The notes below the pieces were generated by a model that was given only the letters and a program-made list of their open reading frames with translations, was not told the DNA's origin and searched no databases. The position numbers and the translations under genes were made by a program. This document shows, one piece after another, positions 10,281-22,500 of a stretch of DNA of 64,000 bases (positions within the stretch are counted from its first letter, which is position 1; each line of letters opens with the position of its first letter). Where the stretch lies: contig JAPTJF010000266.1 in NCBI GenBank assembly GCA_029339195.1, positions 2,196-66,195 of the forward strand, read 5' to 3'. Source of the DNA: Micractinium sp. NFX-FRZ (taxonomy: Eukaryota; Chlorophyta; Trebouxiophyceae; Chlorellales; Chlorellaceae).

Positions 10281-13200
10281 ATGGGCAACTGTGCCTCTGC
10301 CGATTGTCGTCAGGGGCTGACAGCCGGGTCGCTGCAGGGGCCTGCCGAGCAATGCATCGCGGCGGCGATGCACGGCGACCGGCCGCAGCTGGTGCGGCTG
10401 CTCCAGCGCTACCCTCTACTGGTGCACGCCACCAACCAGAGTGGTACCACCGTGCTGGCGGTGGCGGCGAGGTACGGGCGTGGCTCCTGCGTCGATGCCC
10501 TGCTGGCGGAGGGGGCCAGCGTAAATGCGGCATCGCGGCAGGGCATGACGGCGCTGCACCTGGCGGCGGGGTATGGGCACACGTGGTGTGTGTGGAGGCT
10601 GCTGTGTCGGCGGGCCAATGTGCATGCTGTGGACCGCAAGGAGCAGCGCACGGCGCTCCACCTGGCCGCCACCTGGGGCCAGGACGGCTGCGTGCCGGTG
10701 CTGCTCGCGGGCGGCGCGAGCACCGCAGCAAGCGATGCCAGCGGGCTCACGCCGCTGCACTGCGCAGCTGCCGAGGGCCATGGCGCGTGCGTGCGTGCAC
10801 TGGTGATAGCAGGGAGCAACTTGGAGGTCCGCGCAGGCGACGGCGCTGCGCCGCTGCACGCCGCCGTCAAGGCAGTGAATGACAACGAGACATGCGTGCG
10901 TGTGCTGCTGCGCGCTGGGGCCAGCCCGCAGTCTGTGGACCACCGCGGCTGGGCGCCACTCCACTGGGCCGCTGCAAAGGGCCATGTGGCATGTATCACG
11001 TGCCTGTGCGCCGCCGGCGCCGACCTGTGCGCAACCACCGCCGACACCAACCAAACAGCGGCTGAGCTGGCAGCTGAGGGGGGGCACCCAGAGGCGGTAC
11101 AGCTGCTGTCCAGGCTGGCAGAGGAGCTGCAGCTGCCTGGCACCGCCAACCGGCGGCGGCTGGCAGCTGCAGCTGCGGGCACAACGCCGCAGCAGGGAGC
11201 ACAGCCTGTGGCAGCAGCGGCAGGCTCAGCAGCTGCAGCGCCTGTGGGGGAGGCATCTGCAGCAGCGGCCGCAGCTCCAGTGTCAGTCGGCACCGCTGGC
11301 GCCAGCAGCATGCCAGAGCCTGTTGGTGGCGCTGCTCTGGGCAGTGCGCCACGGTCAGTCAGGCCCACATCCGGGCTTTCCCTCGGCAGCGGGACCAGGC
11401 CCAGGTGTGTTCTAGGTACCTGCACGCCTGCCTGCCGCTGCCCAGCATGCATTGCATATGGGTCATGTCTTTCAAAACGCCCGAGGTTCATGGCAAGAGG
11501 TGCTTGCCGCCCCGGCACTCTTGCGTGCAGAAGTATACTGTAATCTGTGCCTATGCACTGCATGCGGTCATGGCCACACCTGTGAACATCATGCCCTGAA
11601 TCCTGCCTTTCCTTCCCCCCCGCCCCGCCCCGCCCTCTCGCAGCCTGGCCAGCGACCCCTTGCTGCTGTGGATCAGCAGTGAACTTGCCAGTGGCAAGCG
11701 CCCCCCTGCTCCAGGCAAGTGTTGCTGCTCTGCTCTGCCCCTGCGCCTCACGCCACCCTGCCCTCCCCGCATTGGTTAAGAGCTGCCCAGCCCGCTGCCA
11801 GCAGCCAGCTGTGCCTCTGAGCACACACACGCACTGCACACACAGCCAAACCGGCCCCACGCTGCCTGCACATGCAGAGGGCAGCAGCGGCATGCGGCCC
11901 TGGGAGGTGGCCTGGGAGGAGCTCCAGCTGGAGAGGCACCTGGGGGGCGGCTCCTTTGGCAGCGTGTATGCAGGTGTGCGCTTGCACCCCAGTCGAGGCC
12001 TTTGCTTTCAAGAGGATTAATTAAGCTCAAAAGCTTGCCGTTACTCAAGCTTGCCTTCACCCAAGCTTGCCTTGATCGAGCCTGTACAGTACCTGCTGTC
12101 ACTTGCAAAGTGGCGCTTCCGGTGCCCAGGTGCCTTTGCTTTGCTCACAATCTGGTCTGGCAATGCCGGCTTTGCCTACGGCCCGGCTGCAGGGCTCTAC
12201 CAGCACACAACCGTTGCCTGCAAGGTGCTGGTGTCTGGCCCGCCGGGCACTGGAGCACAGCAGACGCTGAGCCCTGCGCAGCCCACGATGGCGCGCTTGG
12301 AAAAGGTGGGCGGGTGGGCGGGTGGGTGGCCCACACTGTGGGAGGGTGGGTGGGCGGGTAGCCCACACTGTGGGTGGGTGGGCGGGTGTGATGGCGCATC
12401 GCATGGAGTGCCAGCAGTGGCCACATGGTGCTGGCACGGCATCAGAGTCTGCAGGTTTGGGGGTGTGGCCGAGGTACGCAGTCTGCGAGGGAGGGGTCAG
12501 CAATGTGAGGCTGCCTGCAGGCCTTGCTTCCTGGCGTGCTGTGCAGCAACGCATTCCCACACAAGGGGCTGAGCTAAGGGCTGCTGCAGGGGCAGGTGTG
12601 CCCACCACCTTCGCCGCCCGCTCCAGACTGCGCCTGCTGGTCTGGCGTGCAGCCGCAGCAGCCCTCACGCTGCCGCTCCCCTGTTCCCCACGCAAAGTGC
12701 CACAAGGGCAGCGCTGCTACCGGGGAGTCCAGGGACCCCAAAAGGACACCAGCTCCCGGGTCTCCGACTCACTCACTCACCCACCCACCCACATGTGCAG
12801 GAGGCTGCGTTGCTGGCAGAGCTGCGCCACCCGCACTGCCTGCAGCTCATGGCTGTGTGCACCTCCCCGCCAGCCATCATCACAGAGTACTGCGAGCGAG
12901 GCTCGCTCGCCATGGTTCTGCAGCAGGCCAGCTGCAACCTAGCGGCAGCTGCCGAGCTGACCTGGGCCCGGCGCCTGTCCCTGGTGAGCACGCCGCCCGC
13001 CGTGCCCGCTCGTCTCCCCTGAGTGGTGGCAGGGCGCCGGGCCTGCTGGCCGGCGCCCGGGTGCCCACAGGCAATGCACGCATTGCCCAGCTCACGTCCC
13101 CCAACCCAACCCCACTCGCCATGCGCCCCTCCGTGCTTGCCTGCAGGCCGCTGGCGCAGCGAAGGGCATGCTGTATCTGCACTCCCGCAAGCCGGCGGCC

Positions 13201-15304
13201 ATCAGCCGCCGAGGCCTCAAGTCATCAGACCTGCTCATCGACGAGGGCTGGCGCATCAAGGTGCGCCACAATCGGCGGGGGCGCAGCTGTGTTGTGGCAG
13301 GGCCTGAAGGATCTGCTGCGTGCATGCGGGCAGCAGCGGCTGCCGTGCGGTGCGGTTGGTTGGCCCGAGCAAGGAAGGGGCCCATGGCCAGGGTCCTGTG
13401 CACCCCGGCGCAGCGAGTTTGATGCCTGGCCCGGCCCTTTGCTTCCGCCAGCTGTCCAAGCGCCCATGAAGCACCCTTTCCGACCCAAGCCATTGCTGCC
13501 CCACACCACCTGGCAGGTGGCTGACTTCGACCTCAGCAACGCCGAGGAGGAGGAGGGCAGCCAGCTGATCACCCCCGCCCATGAAATGGACCCACGGTGG
13601 CTGGTGAGGCGGTGCCCGGCGCAGGCCACAGCTCCCCGCCCTTGCATGCCGCTCGCTGCGCCTGGTCGCCCCCTCGCCCCACCAGCCAACACGTACCTGC
13701 TCCTGCTGCGGCCGCAGGCGCCCGAGGTGCTGTCCGGCGGGCGGCCCAGCGCGGCCAGCGACGTTTTCGCCTTCGGCACCATCATGCAAGTATTGGTCGT
13801 GGATTCTAATCTGAGGGGTTCAATGCTCTAGTGCTGCACATGGCGTGTGACACCACAAGGCTGGCTGCCTCTGAATTTGGCCGAGCGTGCGCAGCAGTGC
13901 AGCGCCGCTAAAGTTGAGCGGTGCCGTGCCCACGGCCATGCAGGTGGGAGGTGCTGACCTGGCGGCTGCCTTGGGACACAACTCCGATGACCTGGCAGGT
14001 GAGGTGGCAGGTTGCTCGCACACATGCCCAGGGGAGGGGGGCGGCCGCTGGCCCTGACTGCTCAGCTTCAACTATGACCGGCTGATTGGGGGCAGAGCGA
14101 GCGCAAGTGGGGGAGAACGAGGCTGCATGGGTCCTGGCATCCCCTCCCTGCACCACCGGCGTGGTTGACCAACCAACAACAGGAGAGTTGACACTCCTTC
14201 CACTGACGCCGCTGCCGCCGCTCTGCTGGTGCGCCTCGTGCAGGTCGCGGCCAGCGTTGAGCAGGGCGAGCGGCTGGAGGTGCCGCCCCGGCAGGCGCTG
14301 CCGGGGGCTGACACTGCAGAGGTGGGTGAGGCCGGCGGTGGGTGTGCAGCTGAGCCAGATGCCTCCTGCCGTGGTTGTGTACGCATCGTGCACACCCTCC
14401 CCCTGCACTGGCTCCTCTGACACCGGGGCGGTACCGCCCCCTGGGCAGCTCACATTCACACCACAGCAATGCAATGAGGGCCCCCTGTGCAGTTCTCTGG
14501 GCTGGATGCCTACGTGGCGCTGATGCAGGCATGCTGGGAGCAGGACCCGGCGGCCCGACCCACCTTTGCCGACGTCATCCCACGCCTCAAGTGGGTCTCT
14601 CTGCACCGATGCAACTGGCTGTGCACGCAGCAAGCATGCAAGAGCGGCTGCCCCTGGCTGGGTGGTCACTTGGCGAGCTGGCCACGGGTAGCTGGCCGCC
14701 AGCACCTGCCTGCCATGCTGTGCAGCCTTGCCTTGCCCTGCCCAGGCACGGCTCGCAGGGGCATTAGACTGAAGAACGTGCACCTGCTTTGCTCTGCCTC
14801 TCGCTGCTGCCCCCGCTGCAGTGAGCTGGCAGTGGCCCTGAGACCCACTGCCGCCGCGTGCCCACTCTCCCCCACCACTGGCGGCAGCCTGGGGCCGCAG
14901 CTGCAGCGGCGGGAGTGCCGGATCTGCCTTGAAGCCGCTTCAGAGCTGCTGGTGCTGGTGCCCTGCGGGCACAGGGCGAGCTGCGACCAGTGCACGCAGC
15001 TGCTGCTGGCACGGCCAGAGGGGCGGCGCACCTGCCCCATTTGCCGTGCTCATGTGAGGACTGCTGGGGCGATCGCATGCTGGGGGATGCAGGCCTGTGT
15101 GGGGGCAAGCGCGGGGTGGTGGAAGAGCAGGGCGTAGGCATGCTGTGAGGGACGGCTGCTTCCCCACCACAGCGCTGCACAAAGATGATCCCGCACATAC
15201 TTTCCATCCCACTGCTGCCACGGCGTTGACCCCTTCCCACGCCCCTCCATCCCTCGCAGATCACCGCATCGGCTCCGGGCAGCTTCCGGATCTTTAACTG
15301 CTAA
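10281..15304 (+). CDS. Ankyrin-repeat / TKL kinase-like / RING-finger protein
   Basis: Thirteen exons (10281-11404, 11644-11714, 11878-11973, 12193-12305, 12801-12983, 13147-13260, 13517-13603, 13718-13785, 13944-13998, 14244-14321, 14493-14590, 14822-15053, 15260-15304) encode 787 aa. MGNCAS at the start fits N-myristoylation plus palmitoylation, so membrane attachment is predicted. Residues about 25-275 are ankyrin repeats (TALHLAA, TPLHCAA, APLHWAA). Residues about 400-670 form a tyrosine-kinase-like domain: GGGSFGSVYA loop, VACK lysine (441), GLKSSDLL catalytic loop, DFD, DPRWL-APEVL, SDVFAFGTIMWEVLTW, and DPAARPTF. The HRD aspartate is Gly552 and DFG is DFD, so it may be a pseudokinase. 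Residues about 723-773 are a C3HC4 RING finger, indicating E3 ubiquitin-ligase activity. Introns after 11714 and 13785 need GC donors (GCAAGT). Role by analogy: membrane-localised signalling ubiquitin ligase. Confidence 0.88.
12031..12078. repeat. Three 16-bp tandem units in an intron
   Basis: AAGCTTGCC recurs at 12031, 12047 and 12063 with exact 16-base spacing inside the third intron of the ankyrin-kinase gene. The units differ in their last bases. No coding meaning is apparent. Confidence 0.8.
12306..12392. repeat. GTGGGCGG minisatellite at a 5' splice site
   Basis: The intron after 12305 begins with about two units of a ~42-base repeat (GTGGGTGGCCCACACTGTGG and variants) made of GGGTGG/GGGCGG blocks. 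The repeat starts at the donor itself. The plus, coding strand is G-rich. Confidence 0.75.
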
Positions 15305-15591
15305 GCCGTCTGCCGTACTGGTGCAAGAGCGGCTTGCACTCCTGCCGGTGGGGATTAGCAGATCAATAGAAGCAGCAAGACGCAGTTTACGGTCGATTGA
15401 CAAGACAGCGCCTGTGGTGCTGCACATTGGTGCCAGGCCTGGCCACACTTGGTGCCGCACGTGAGGCACATTGTTATTCTTATTGTTTTGGTATCCGTAT
15501 TGGTATTCGTGTTTTTATTGCCATTGAGATTGAAATCTGTATTGTTAGTATGCACATTCTTAGCTTGCGAGGGAGGCAGCCCTCCCCTAGG
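15305..15591. other. Convergent 3' region
   Basis: Tail-to-tail spacer between the ankyrin-kinase gene and channel gene A. It contains an AT-rich stretch at 15470-15560 with short imperfect repeats of GTATTGGTATTCGTG type, unlike the surrounding GC-rich DNA. No gene was seen. Confidence 0.6.
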
Positions 15592-18500
15592 TCATGCAAA
15601 CAAGTCGATGTAACCCGACTGTAGGGTGAATATGAGCACCGCCGCCACCACATACAGCACCAGCAGCACCGCCAGCGCCCAGCGGTCGATGACGTACGCC
15701 AGCCAGGCGTCGCACTGCCTGCTGCGCTGGCCGGCGGGCGCCCCGACGGTGGGCTTTGCATGGCTATCATCGGGCTGCGATCCCGTGGCGCCGCAGTCAG
15801 AGGGCGCGCTGCCAGAAGCTCCGGGGCTGCCAGCTACTCCGGGGCTGCCAGGTCCCACCGCCTGCTGCACCTGCACAACCGGCAGGCTGTTGCTGCGCTG
15901 GCCCTTGGCCTTTGCCGCCTCTGCTGCTGCTGCTGCTGCTGCTGCCTGGGCCAGGTACTCCCGCCTCGCTTGGTGCCGCGCCTCTGACTTCTCCTCCCGC
16001 TCCTGCCGGGTCTCTATGCGGTACACCTGGCACGTCAGCAGGGGAGGTTAAAGGGACAGCAGGATCTGGTGAACAGAACTGCTGCAGGGACACCCGTCGG
16101 TTACCCTGGCGAGTGCGTTGGCGGAGGCTCAGATGCCTCGCCACACACGCAGGCTGCTGTTGACTTCAGCTGAGGCTTCACTCACCATAATCGACTCGCC
16201 CGCCGTAATGGCCAGGAGCACGTAGGTGCACAGGGCAGCCTGCTGCGTGGGCAGCACATAGCCCGTTGCCGGCTGCGCCTCGCTGATCACAAACTGCACC
16301 GCCGCCATGGCCAGGAACAAAGTCACCACCACGCCTGCAGGGGGGCGGCGCAGCACGGGGAAACGCTCATGCCCGGCAGAGCCGGTGGATATCAGACAGT
16401 GCCCTCGTAAGGCAGGCATGCGTGACAAGGCATGCGTTGCGGGGTATGTAAGGGCAGAGCATTGGGCAGCTGGGCACGGCAGAAAGGGGCAGGCATAGCA
16501 AAGCAGAGGGCGGGGAGATGGCCGGGCAGGGGCAGTGGCAGCGGTAGGGGTGCAGGGCAGGCTGCCAGCCACTCACTGAGTCGTGAGCTGAGGTCGGTTC
16601 GCTCCAGAGAGAAGGTCACAAAGCTTAGCAGGCCCAGCAGCAGCACCTGGCAGGCAGGCAGGCAGCACAGGGGCCGGGGAGAGTGGTCATGTTGGGCACA
16701 GCAGCGGGCACGACGCAGGAACTAGCAGCCTGCAGAGGCACGCGGGTATGAGAGCAGCAGGTGGTGCGGGCTGTTGTGGCGGCAGCCAGCTCACCGGCAT
16801 GACGGTGTTGAGGAGGTGAAATGACCAGAAGCGGGAGATCTTGATTTTGCAGGCCAGCGTCGTGACGTTGCGGGCGTCCGCAATGGCGGTGGCCCCTGGC
16901 GGGGAGCCCCGCAGCCGGCCAGCGGAGGAGGTGGTAAGGCCAAAGAGTTCCCCGGGAGCGGAGGGGATGGCGGACAGGCGCTGCAGCAGAAGGCAGTGCG
17001 GCGTGAGGGTGGCAGGCAGTGCAGGTGTGGGCGGCAGATGGGAGGATGGCAGGCGGTTCAAGCATGGCGGCACCGCCCCTGCTGGAGCCCACTGCTGTGG
17101 CGCTTAGTGCAATCACTTGACCAGACTACACTACACCCTGCTGCACCGGCTTGCCAGAGAGCTGAGCTGAGTTGAGCTGCGTTCAGTGCCGCCGCCGGAT
17201 GGCTGATGCCGGCCCCACACTGCCTGCACACAGGGCTTGCCTGGAATGCCACTACTGGGTCGCCTGAGGGCAATGCCTCCAGGCTGATCCCATCGATGCT
17301 CCATTGGCTCACTGCATCCCCCTTGCCATACCTGCACGGCACAGGCACACGCATGAGATTGAGAGGACCCGGAGCAAATGCCGAGGCGCCCACGTGCGCG
17401 CACTCTGCAGCCAAGACATGCCGCCACAGCAACGAACCCATCACGAGGTCGGGCGGCAGCTGCCCTGTGCCACCAATCGGTCCCAGGCGTTGCGCTCGCT
17501 GCGGCCTGCTGCTGCGCACGTGATGAGGGTGGTGCCGCCGCTGCTGGTGTGCAGCTGCACGCCTGGGTGGTCTGGCGTGCTGGTGTCCAGGAACTCCATG
17601 AGCATGAGGAGGTCCCAGGAGTCAAATGGGAAGTGGCTGATGTCCATGGGCTGGGGGAAGGGAGGGCAGCAAGGGAGGGAGGGGGAGGGAGGGGGAGGGA
17701 GGCAGCAAAGTTGAGGGAGGGAGCGGTGGGGGCCGGCAGGCAGAGGGCACAGGAGGAGATGGGGTGGGGCGGGCGCACGAGTTCGGGAGGGGCGCCACAG
17801 TTTGGGTGGCTGCTGGGCTGCAGCTGGCGCATGTGTTGGGTGGCGCGCATCTGGGAAACTGGTGCTGAGCAGGCAGCAGGCATGTGAGTAAGGCTGTGGG
17901 TAAGGCACCCCGGCAGGCTGTGAGCCAAGCCATGGTCACGCATTCGTGCGGATGTGCGACCCAGCCCTCTCCCCACCCACCCACCTGATAGAACACTCCC
18001 TGCACAAAGGATGTCCACGCCACTGTGCCGTTGGGCAGCGCGGCAATGCGGTAGCCAACGGCGCGGTCTTGTGGGAAGGAGTGCGCGTTCCTGAGAATGC
18101 AGCAGAGTGTGCGGGGGCGGGGGTGGGTCGGGGGGGAGGAAGTCGAGAGCATGCTGCATGCGTGCCTGATGCATGCGAGAGAACCGCTTGAAAAGCGCCG
18201 CCTGTTACTGACTGCACCTGAAGAAGACGCTGGGCAGGTAGATGCCGTCGCAGCACGCCTGCTGCCCCACCCAGTTGCTGCAATGGAACTGGCAGGAGAG
18301 GTTGCCTGCCCGCATGGCCGCTGTGTTGGCCTGCACCGTCGCATACGCCTCTGGATCCACCCAGCTCAAGTAGCAGTAGAATACTGCCGCAAATTGATAG
18401 TCCACTTCATTCACTGCAGGAGGGAGGGATGAGGGTGTCCCAGGGTTGAGTAGGCGAGGGGCGGGACAGGGGGCAGGTGGCGTCGCCAGGGGAACGCCGT

Positions 18501-18736
18501 GTTGCACCCATCCCACCGCCTCACCCACCCTTCAGCAGGCGATCCAGGTAGATGGAGAGGTAGACGTCGGTTGTGGCATTGATGGGGATGCCTTGCCCCT
18601 TGAGTGGAGATTCCATCTGCGCTGCCGCCGGCACAAGAAGTGCTGCCATGAGCGGCAGCAGCGGCAGCAGCAGGGCGGAACGGGCCACCGCCACCGGCGC
18701 TCGCTGGCAGCAGTTACCCCGGCTCGCAAGCACCAT
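15592..18736 (-). CDS. Pentameric ligand-gated ion channel subunit A
   Basis: Nine exons (18736-18529, 18413-18218, 18090-17985, 17650-17520, 17331-17241, 16980-16795, 16646-16577, 16334-16186, 16026-15592) encode 523 aa. A signal peptide (LLPLLPLMAALLVPAAA) precedes an extracellular ligand-binding domain with DRLLKVNEVDYQF, WVDPEAY, and PMDISHFPFDSWDL, the signature loop of the family. Four membrane segments follow: M1 (RFWSFHLLNTVMP-VLLLGLLSFV), M2 pore (SVVVTLFLAMAAVQFVI), M3 (TYVLLAITAGESI) and, after an Ala-rich cytoplasmic loop, M4 (ALAVLLVLYVVAAVLIFTL) just before the C-terminus. The two cysteines that define the Cys-loop are absent, as in prokaryotic homologues. The intron after 17241 has a GC donor. 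ATG 18736 is chosen because the longer frame starts with GTG. Ligand and ion selectivity cannot be read from the sequence. Confidence 0.87.
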
Positions 18737-19526
18737 CCTGCTGGTGCGCCGCTCTTTCCTCTCCAGAATCTGCCACTGTGTCCGCGTCTGCACGCCAGAC
18801 CGGCTCGGGCAAAGTTGCTCAAGTCTGGGCGCGGCGATAGTTAGAGAGCGCCAGTGCCGTGCGTTGTTGCCGCCTTGGCAACACACTAGTGAGGCGGCGA
18901 ACCGGTGACGAAAGCGTATCGATCAGAGCAGGCAGAGACACTTTTGTGGAGCACCGCCTCCGCCGTCGCCAGCGTCCGGGTGGCTAGCATTCGTGGGGAC
19001 ACGAAGGAGAACACCCGAGGTACCCCTCCAGTTCCCTGCTCTGATTTAGACCATGCATCTACAGAGGAAGGAAATACAGCAGTAGTAAAGATCCAGAGTG
19101 CGGCGCAGGGAGGGGTGTGAGCAAACATTCGATGCAGGGCAGGGACTGGCCGCCCAGGAATACCCCTTGGGAGAGGCAAGGCCAGATGAGCACCCTAGAG
19201 TGGAGTTCCTCATTTTCCACGGCGGTTGGACCTGCGTGCCCGATTCATTAGGTTTGATCCCGCACAGGGTTTCCATGACAAGTGTATCACTCGGTCAAGG
19301 TATCGTCCTGCAAAGGTACCATTCTCAACCAAAGGCGTGCTCTCAGCCGTGGCTGTCCGTCCCTCTCTCACCATGTCCATCTGCTCTATGTGCCTGACTC
19401 TCTGTGGTGTATGTTGAATATGTATGAATATGTATGAAACACATCTCGAAGCCAAAACAAAACACACAGGACTGGCCGTACTTCGATGTCTCAAATCGTT
19501 TGCATGGGAGGCAGCGCTCCCCCAGG
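18737..19526. other. Spacer between the tandem channel genes
   Basis: About 790 bases holding the promoter side of channel A and the 3' side of channel B. Parts near 19220-19500 are less GC-rich. No gene, repeat or RNA was recognised. Neither gene has an obvious TGTAA close to its stop. Confidence 0.6.
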
Positions 19527-22500
19527 TCACGCAAACAAGTCGATGTAACCCGACTGCAGGGTGAATATGAGCACCGCTGCCACCACATACAGCACCAGCA
19601 GCACCGCCAGCGCCCAGCGGTCGATGACGTACGCCAGCCAGGCGTCGTACTGCCTGCTGCGCTGGCCGGCGGGAGCCCTGCTGGTGGGCTGTGCATGCCC
19701 CCCGTCAGGCTGCGGTTCAGCGGCGCCGCAGTCAGAGGACGCACTGCCACAAGCACCGGGGCTGCCAGGTCCCACCGCCTGCTGCACCTGCACAACCGGC
19801 AGGCTGTTGCTGCGCTGGCCCTTGGCCTTTGTCGCCTCTGCTGCTGCTGCTGCTGCTGCCTGGGCCAGGTAATCCAGCCGCGCTTGGTGCCGCGCCTCGG
19901 ACTTCTCCTCCCGCTCCTGCCGGGTCTCTATGCGGTACACCTGGAACGTCAGCAGGGGAGGGTAAAGAGGAAAGGGGCAGCACGGGTCGGGGCCGTGCAT
20001 CGGTTGACCTGACAGTGCATTGGCAAAGGCTTGGGCGCGCACTTACTACAGCTGTGCTGCATGCAGGCTGCCATTGCGTCAGCTGAGGCTTCACTCACCA
20101 CAATCGACTCGCCGGCCGTGATGGCCAGGAGCACGTAGGTGCACAGGGCAGCCTGCTGCGTGGGCAGCACGTAGCCCGTTGCCGGCTGCGCCTCGCTGAT
20201 CACAAACTGCACCGCCGCCATGGCCAGGAACAAAGTCACCACCACGCCTGCATGGGCGGGGGGTGCGGCACGGTGAAACGCCCACGCCTGGCAGAGCCGG
20301 TGGGCACCACGCAGCAGCGTTTGCATAAACCAGGCAGGCATGACAAGGCAGGCATGGCGGGGGCATGAGGTACGGCTAGGCGGGGCACAGGGGCAGCAGG
20401 GCAGGGCGCAGAGGCAGGCATAGCAAGGCAGAGGGTAGGGAGATGGCTGGGCAGGGGCAGTGCAGCGGTAGGGGTGCAGGGCAGGCCGTCAGCCGCTCAC
20501 TGAGTCGGGAGCTGAGGTCGGTTCGCTCCAGTGAAAACGTCACGAAGCTCAGCAGGCCTAGCAGCAGCACCTGGCAGGCAGGCAGGAAGGAAGGCAGGGG
20601 GGCAGCGCAGGAAGGGATGTCATGTTGGGCGCAGGGGTGGGGGAGAGTGCGCCATGGTGGGCGCAGCAGGGGGCACAACGCAGGATCCAGCAGTCTGCCG
20701 AGGCGCGCGAGTGGGGGAGAGGAACAGGCGGCGGTGGTGCGGCTGTTGTGGCGGCAGCCAGCTCACCGGCATGACGGTGTTGAGGAGGTGAAATGACCAG
20801 AAGCGGGAGATTCGGATTTTGCAGGCCAGCGTCGTGACGCTGCGAGCGTCCGCAATGTCGGCGGCCCCGGGCGGCACGCCCCGCAGCCGGCCAGCGGAGG
20901 AGGTGGTGAGGCCAAAGAGCTCCCCGGGAGCGGAGGGGATGGCGGACAGGCGCTGCAGCAGAGGGCAGTGGAGCGCAGGGCTGTGTAGCGGCAGAGGGAG
21001 TGGTGTGCGGCGCAGGCATGGGCGGCACCGCCCCTGCTGCTGTTGGGAGGCGCTCAGCGCACGACATAGAAAAGACTACAACTCTGCTGCACAGGCTTGC
21101 CAGAGCGCCAAGCAATCTGCAGTGCCACTGCTGGCGGCCGCTCCTGGCCCCGCCCTACGGGCAGGCATGCCTGCACACAGGGCTTGCCTGCATGCCCGCC
21201 ATCGGGTCGCCACCGGAGGGCAGCGCCTGCAAGCTGATACCGTCGATGCTCCACTGGCTCACCGCGTCCCCCTTGCCCAGCCTGCAGGCCACGAGCAGGG
21301 TGCACCACGTGGTGACCCGCATGAGACTGAGAAGGAGCAGAGGGCAGGCTGAGGCAACCACACACCCCCGCAGCCATGCGTGCCGCCACACGGCAACCAG
21401 CCATTCCGTCATCAGCGGCAGCAGTTGCCCTGCACCGGCAGCCAGCCGGATCCGGGCAATGCACTGCGGCCTGCAGCTGCGCACGTGATGAGGGTGGTGC
21501 CGCCGCTGCTGGTGTGCAGCTGCACGCCTGGGTGGTCTGGTGTGCTGGTGTCCAGGAACTCCATGAGCAGGAGGAGGTCCCAGGAGTCAAAGGGGAAGTG
21601 GCTGATGTCCATGGGCTGGGGGAGGGAGGGGAAGGCAGCAGGAGGAGGGAGGGTGTTGGGGAAAGGGAGGGAAGGGGGCAGGCAGCAGGGAGAGGGCAGG
21701 AGATGGGGTGGGTGGGTGCAGTGGGCGCACGAGTATGGGCGGGGCCGCCGCAGCCCTGCAGCACTGCTGCACAGGTCGGGGTGGCTGAGGTGCCTCGGAG
21801 GTGTGTTTGCACAGCACGTCCAGGCATTGTGTGCTAAGCATGCTGCAGGCATAAGGGGGAGGCAGCAGCCGAGAGGTCCGAGCCACAAGAAGAGCTGTGC
21901 GGCCCAGCCCCCTCCCCACCCACCCACCTGATAGAACACTCCCTGCACAAAGGATGTCCACGCCACTGTGCCGTTGGGCAGCGCGACAATGCGGTAGCCA
22001 GCGGCGCGCTCTTGTGGGAAGGAGTGTGCGTTTCTGCGAGTCAGTAAAGCAAGCAGCACGTGCGCTGGAGAAGGAGGTCGGGGGTCAACCGCCTGGGTGC
22101 CTGCTGCGTTCATACATGCAGCGGAACAGCTCCAACCATCTTAGTGCTTACTCCTCGGCCCTCACCTGAAAAAAATGCTGGGCAGGTAGATGCCGTCACA
22201 GCATGCCTGCTTCCCCACCCAGTTGCTGCACTGGAACTGGCAGGAGACATTGCCTGCCTGCATGGCCGCCGTGTTGGCCTGCACCGTTGCATATGCCGCT
22301 GGATCCACCCAACTCAAGTAGCACTGGAAGACAGCCGCAAACTGATAGTCCACTTCATTCACTGCAAGGGGTGATGTGGTGTCCGCACCGCAGGTGGGGG
22401 CGGCATAGGGGGAAGGTGATGATGCGAGGGACGGACAAGGTGCAGCGCGGCGCACCCTGGCGGTGCACCATGGCGGCAGGGCACCCCGACGGCACGCACA

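Noticed and set aside
10409..11893. 494-codon minus-strand open frame
   Set aside because: Shadow of the ankyrin-repeat exon; GC-rich coding DNA leaves the opposite strand open. The plus strand has clear ankyrin repeats.
12031..12078. Regularly spaced AAGCTTGCC units as a CRISPR-like array
   Set aside because: Only three 16-base units, no distinct spacers, inside an intron of a eukaryotic gene.
13786..13943. Frameshift in the kinase domain
   Set aside because: With the nearby GT donor the frame breaks before WEVLTW, but a GC donor (AT|GCAAGT) restores GTIMWEVLTW exactly, so no lesion is needed.
18737..18886. N-terminal extension of channel subunit A
   Set aside because: Starts at GTG; the ATG at 18736 gives a proper signal peptide. 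Paralogue B does have an upstream ATG, so an upstream start in A is not fully excluded.
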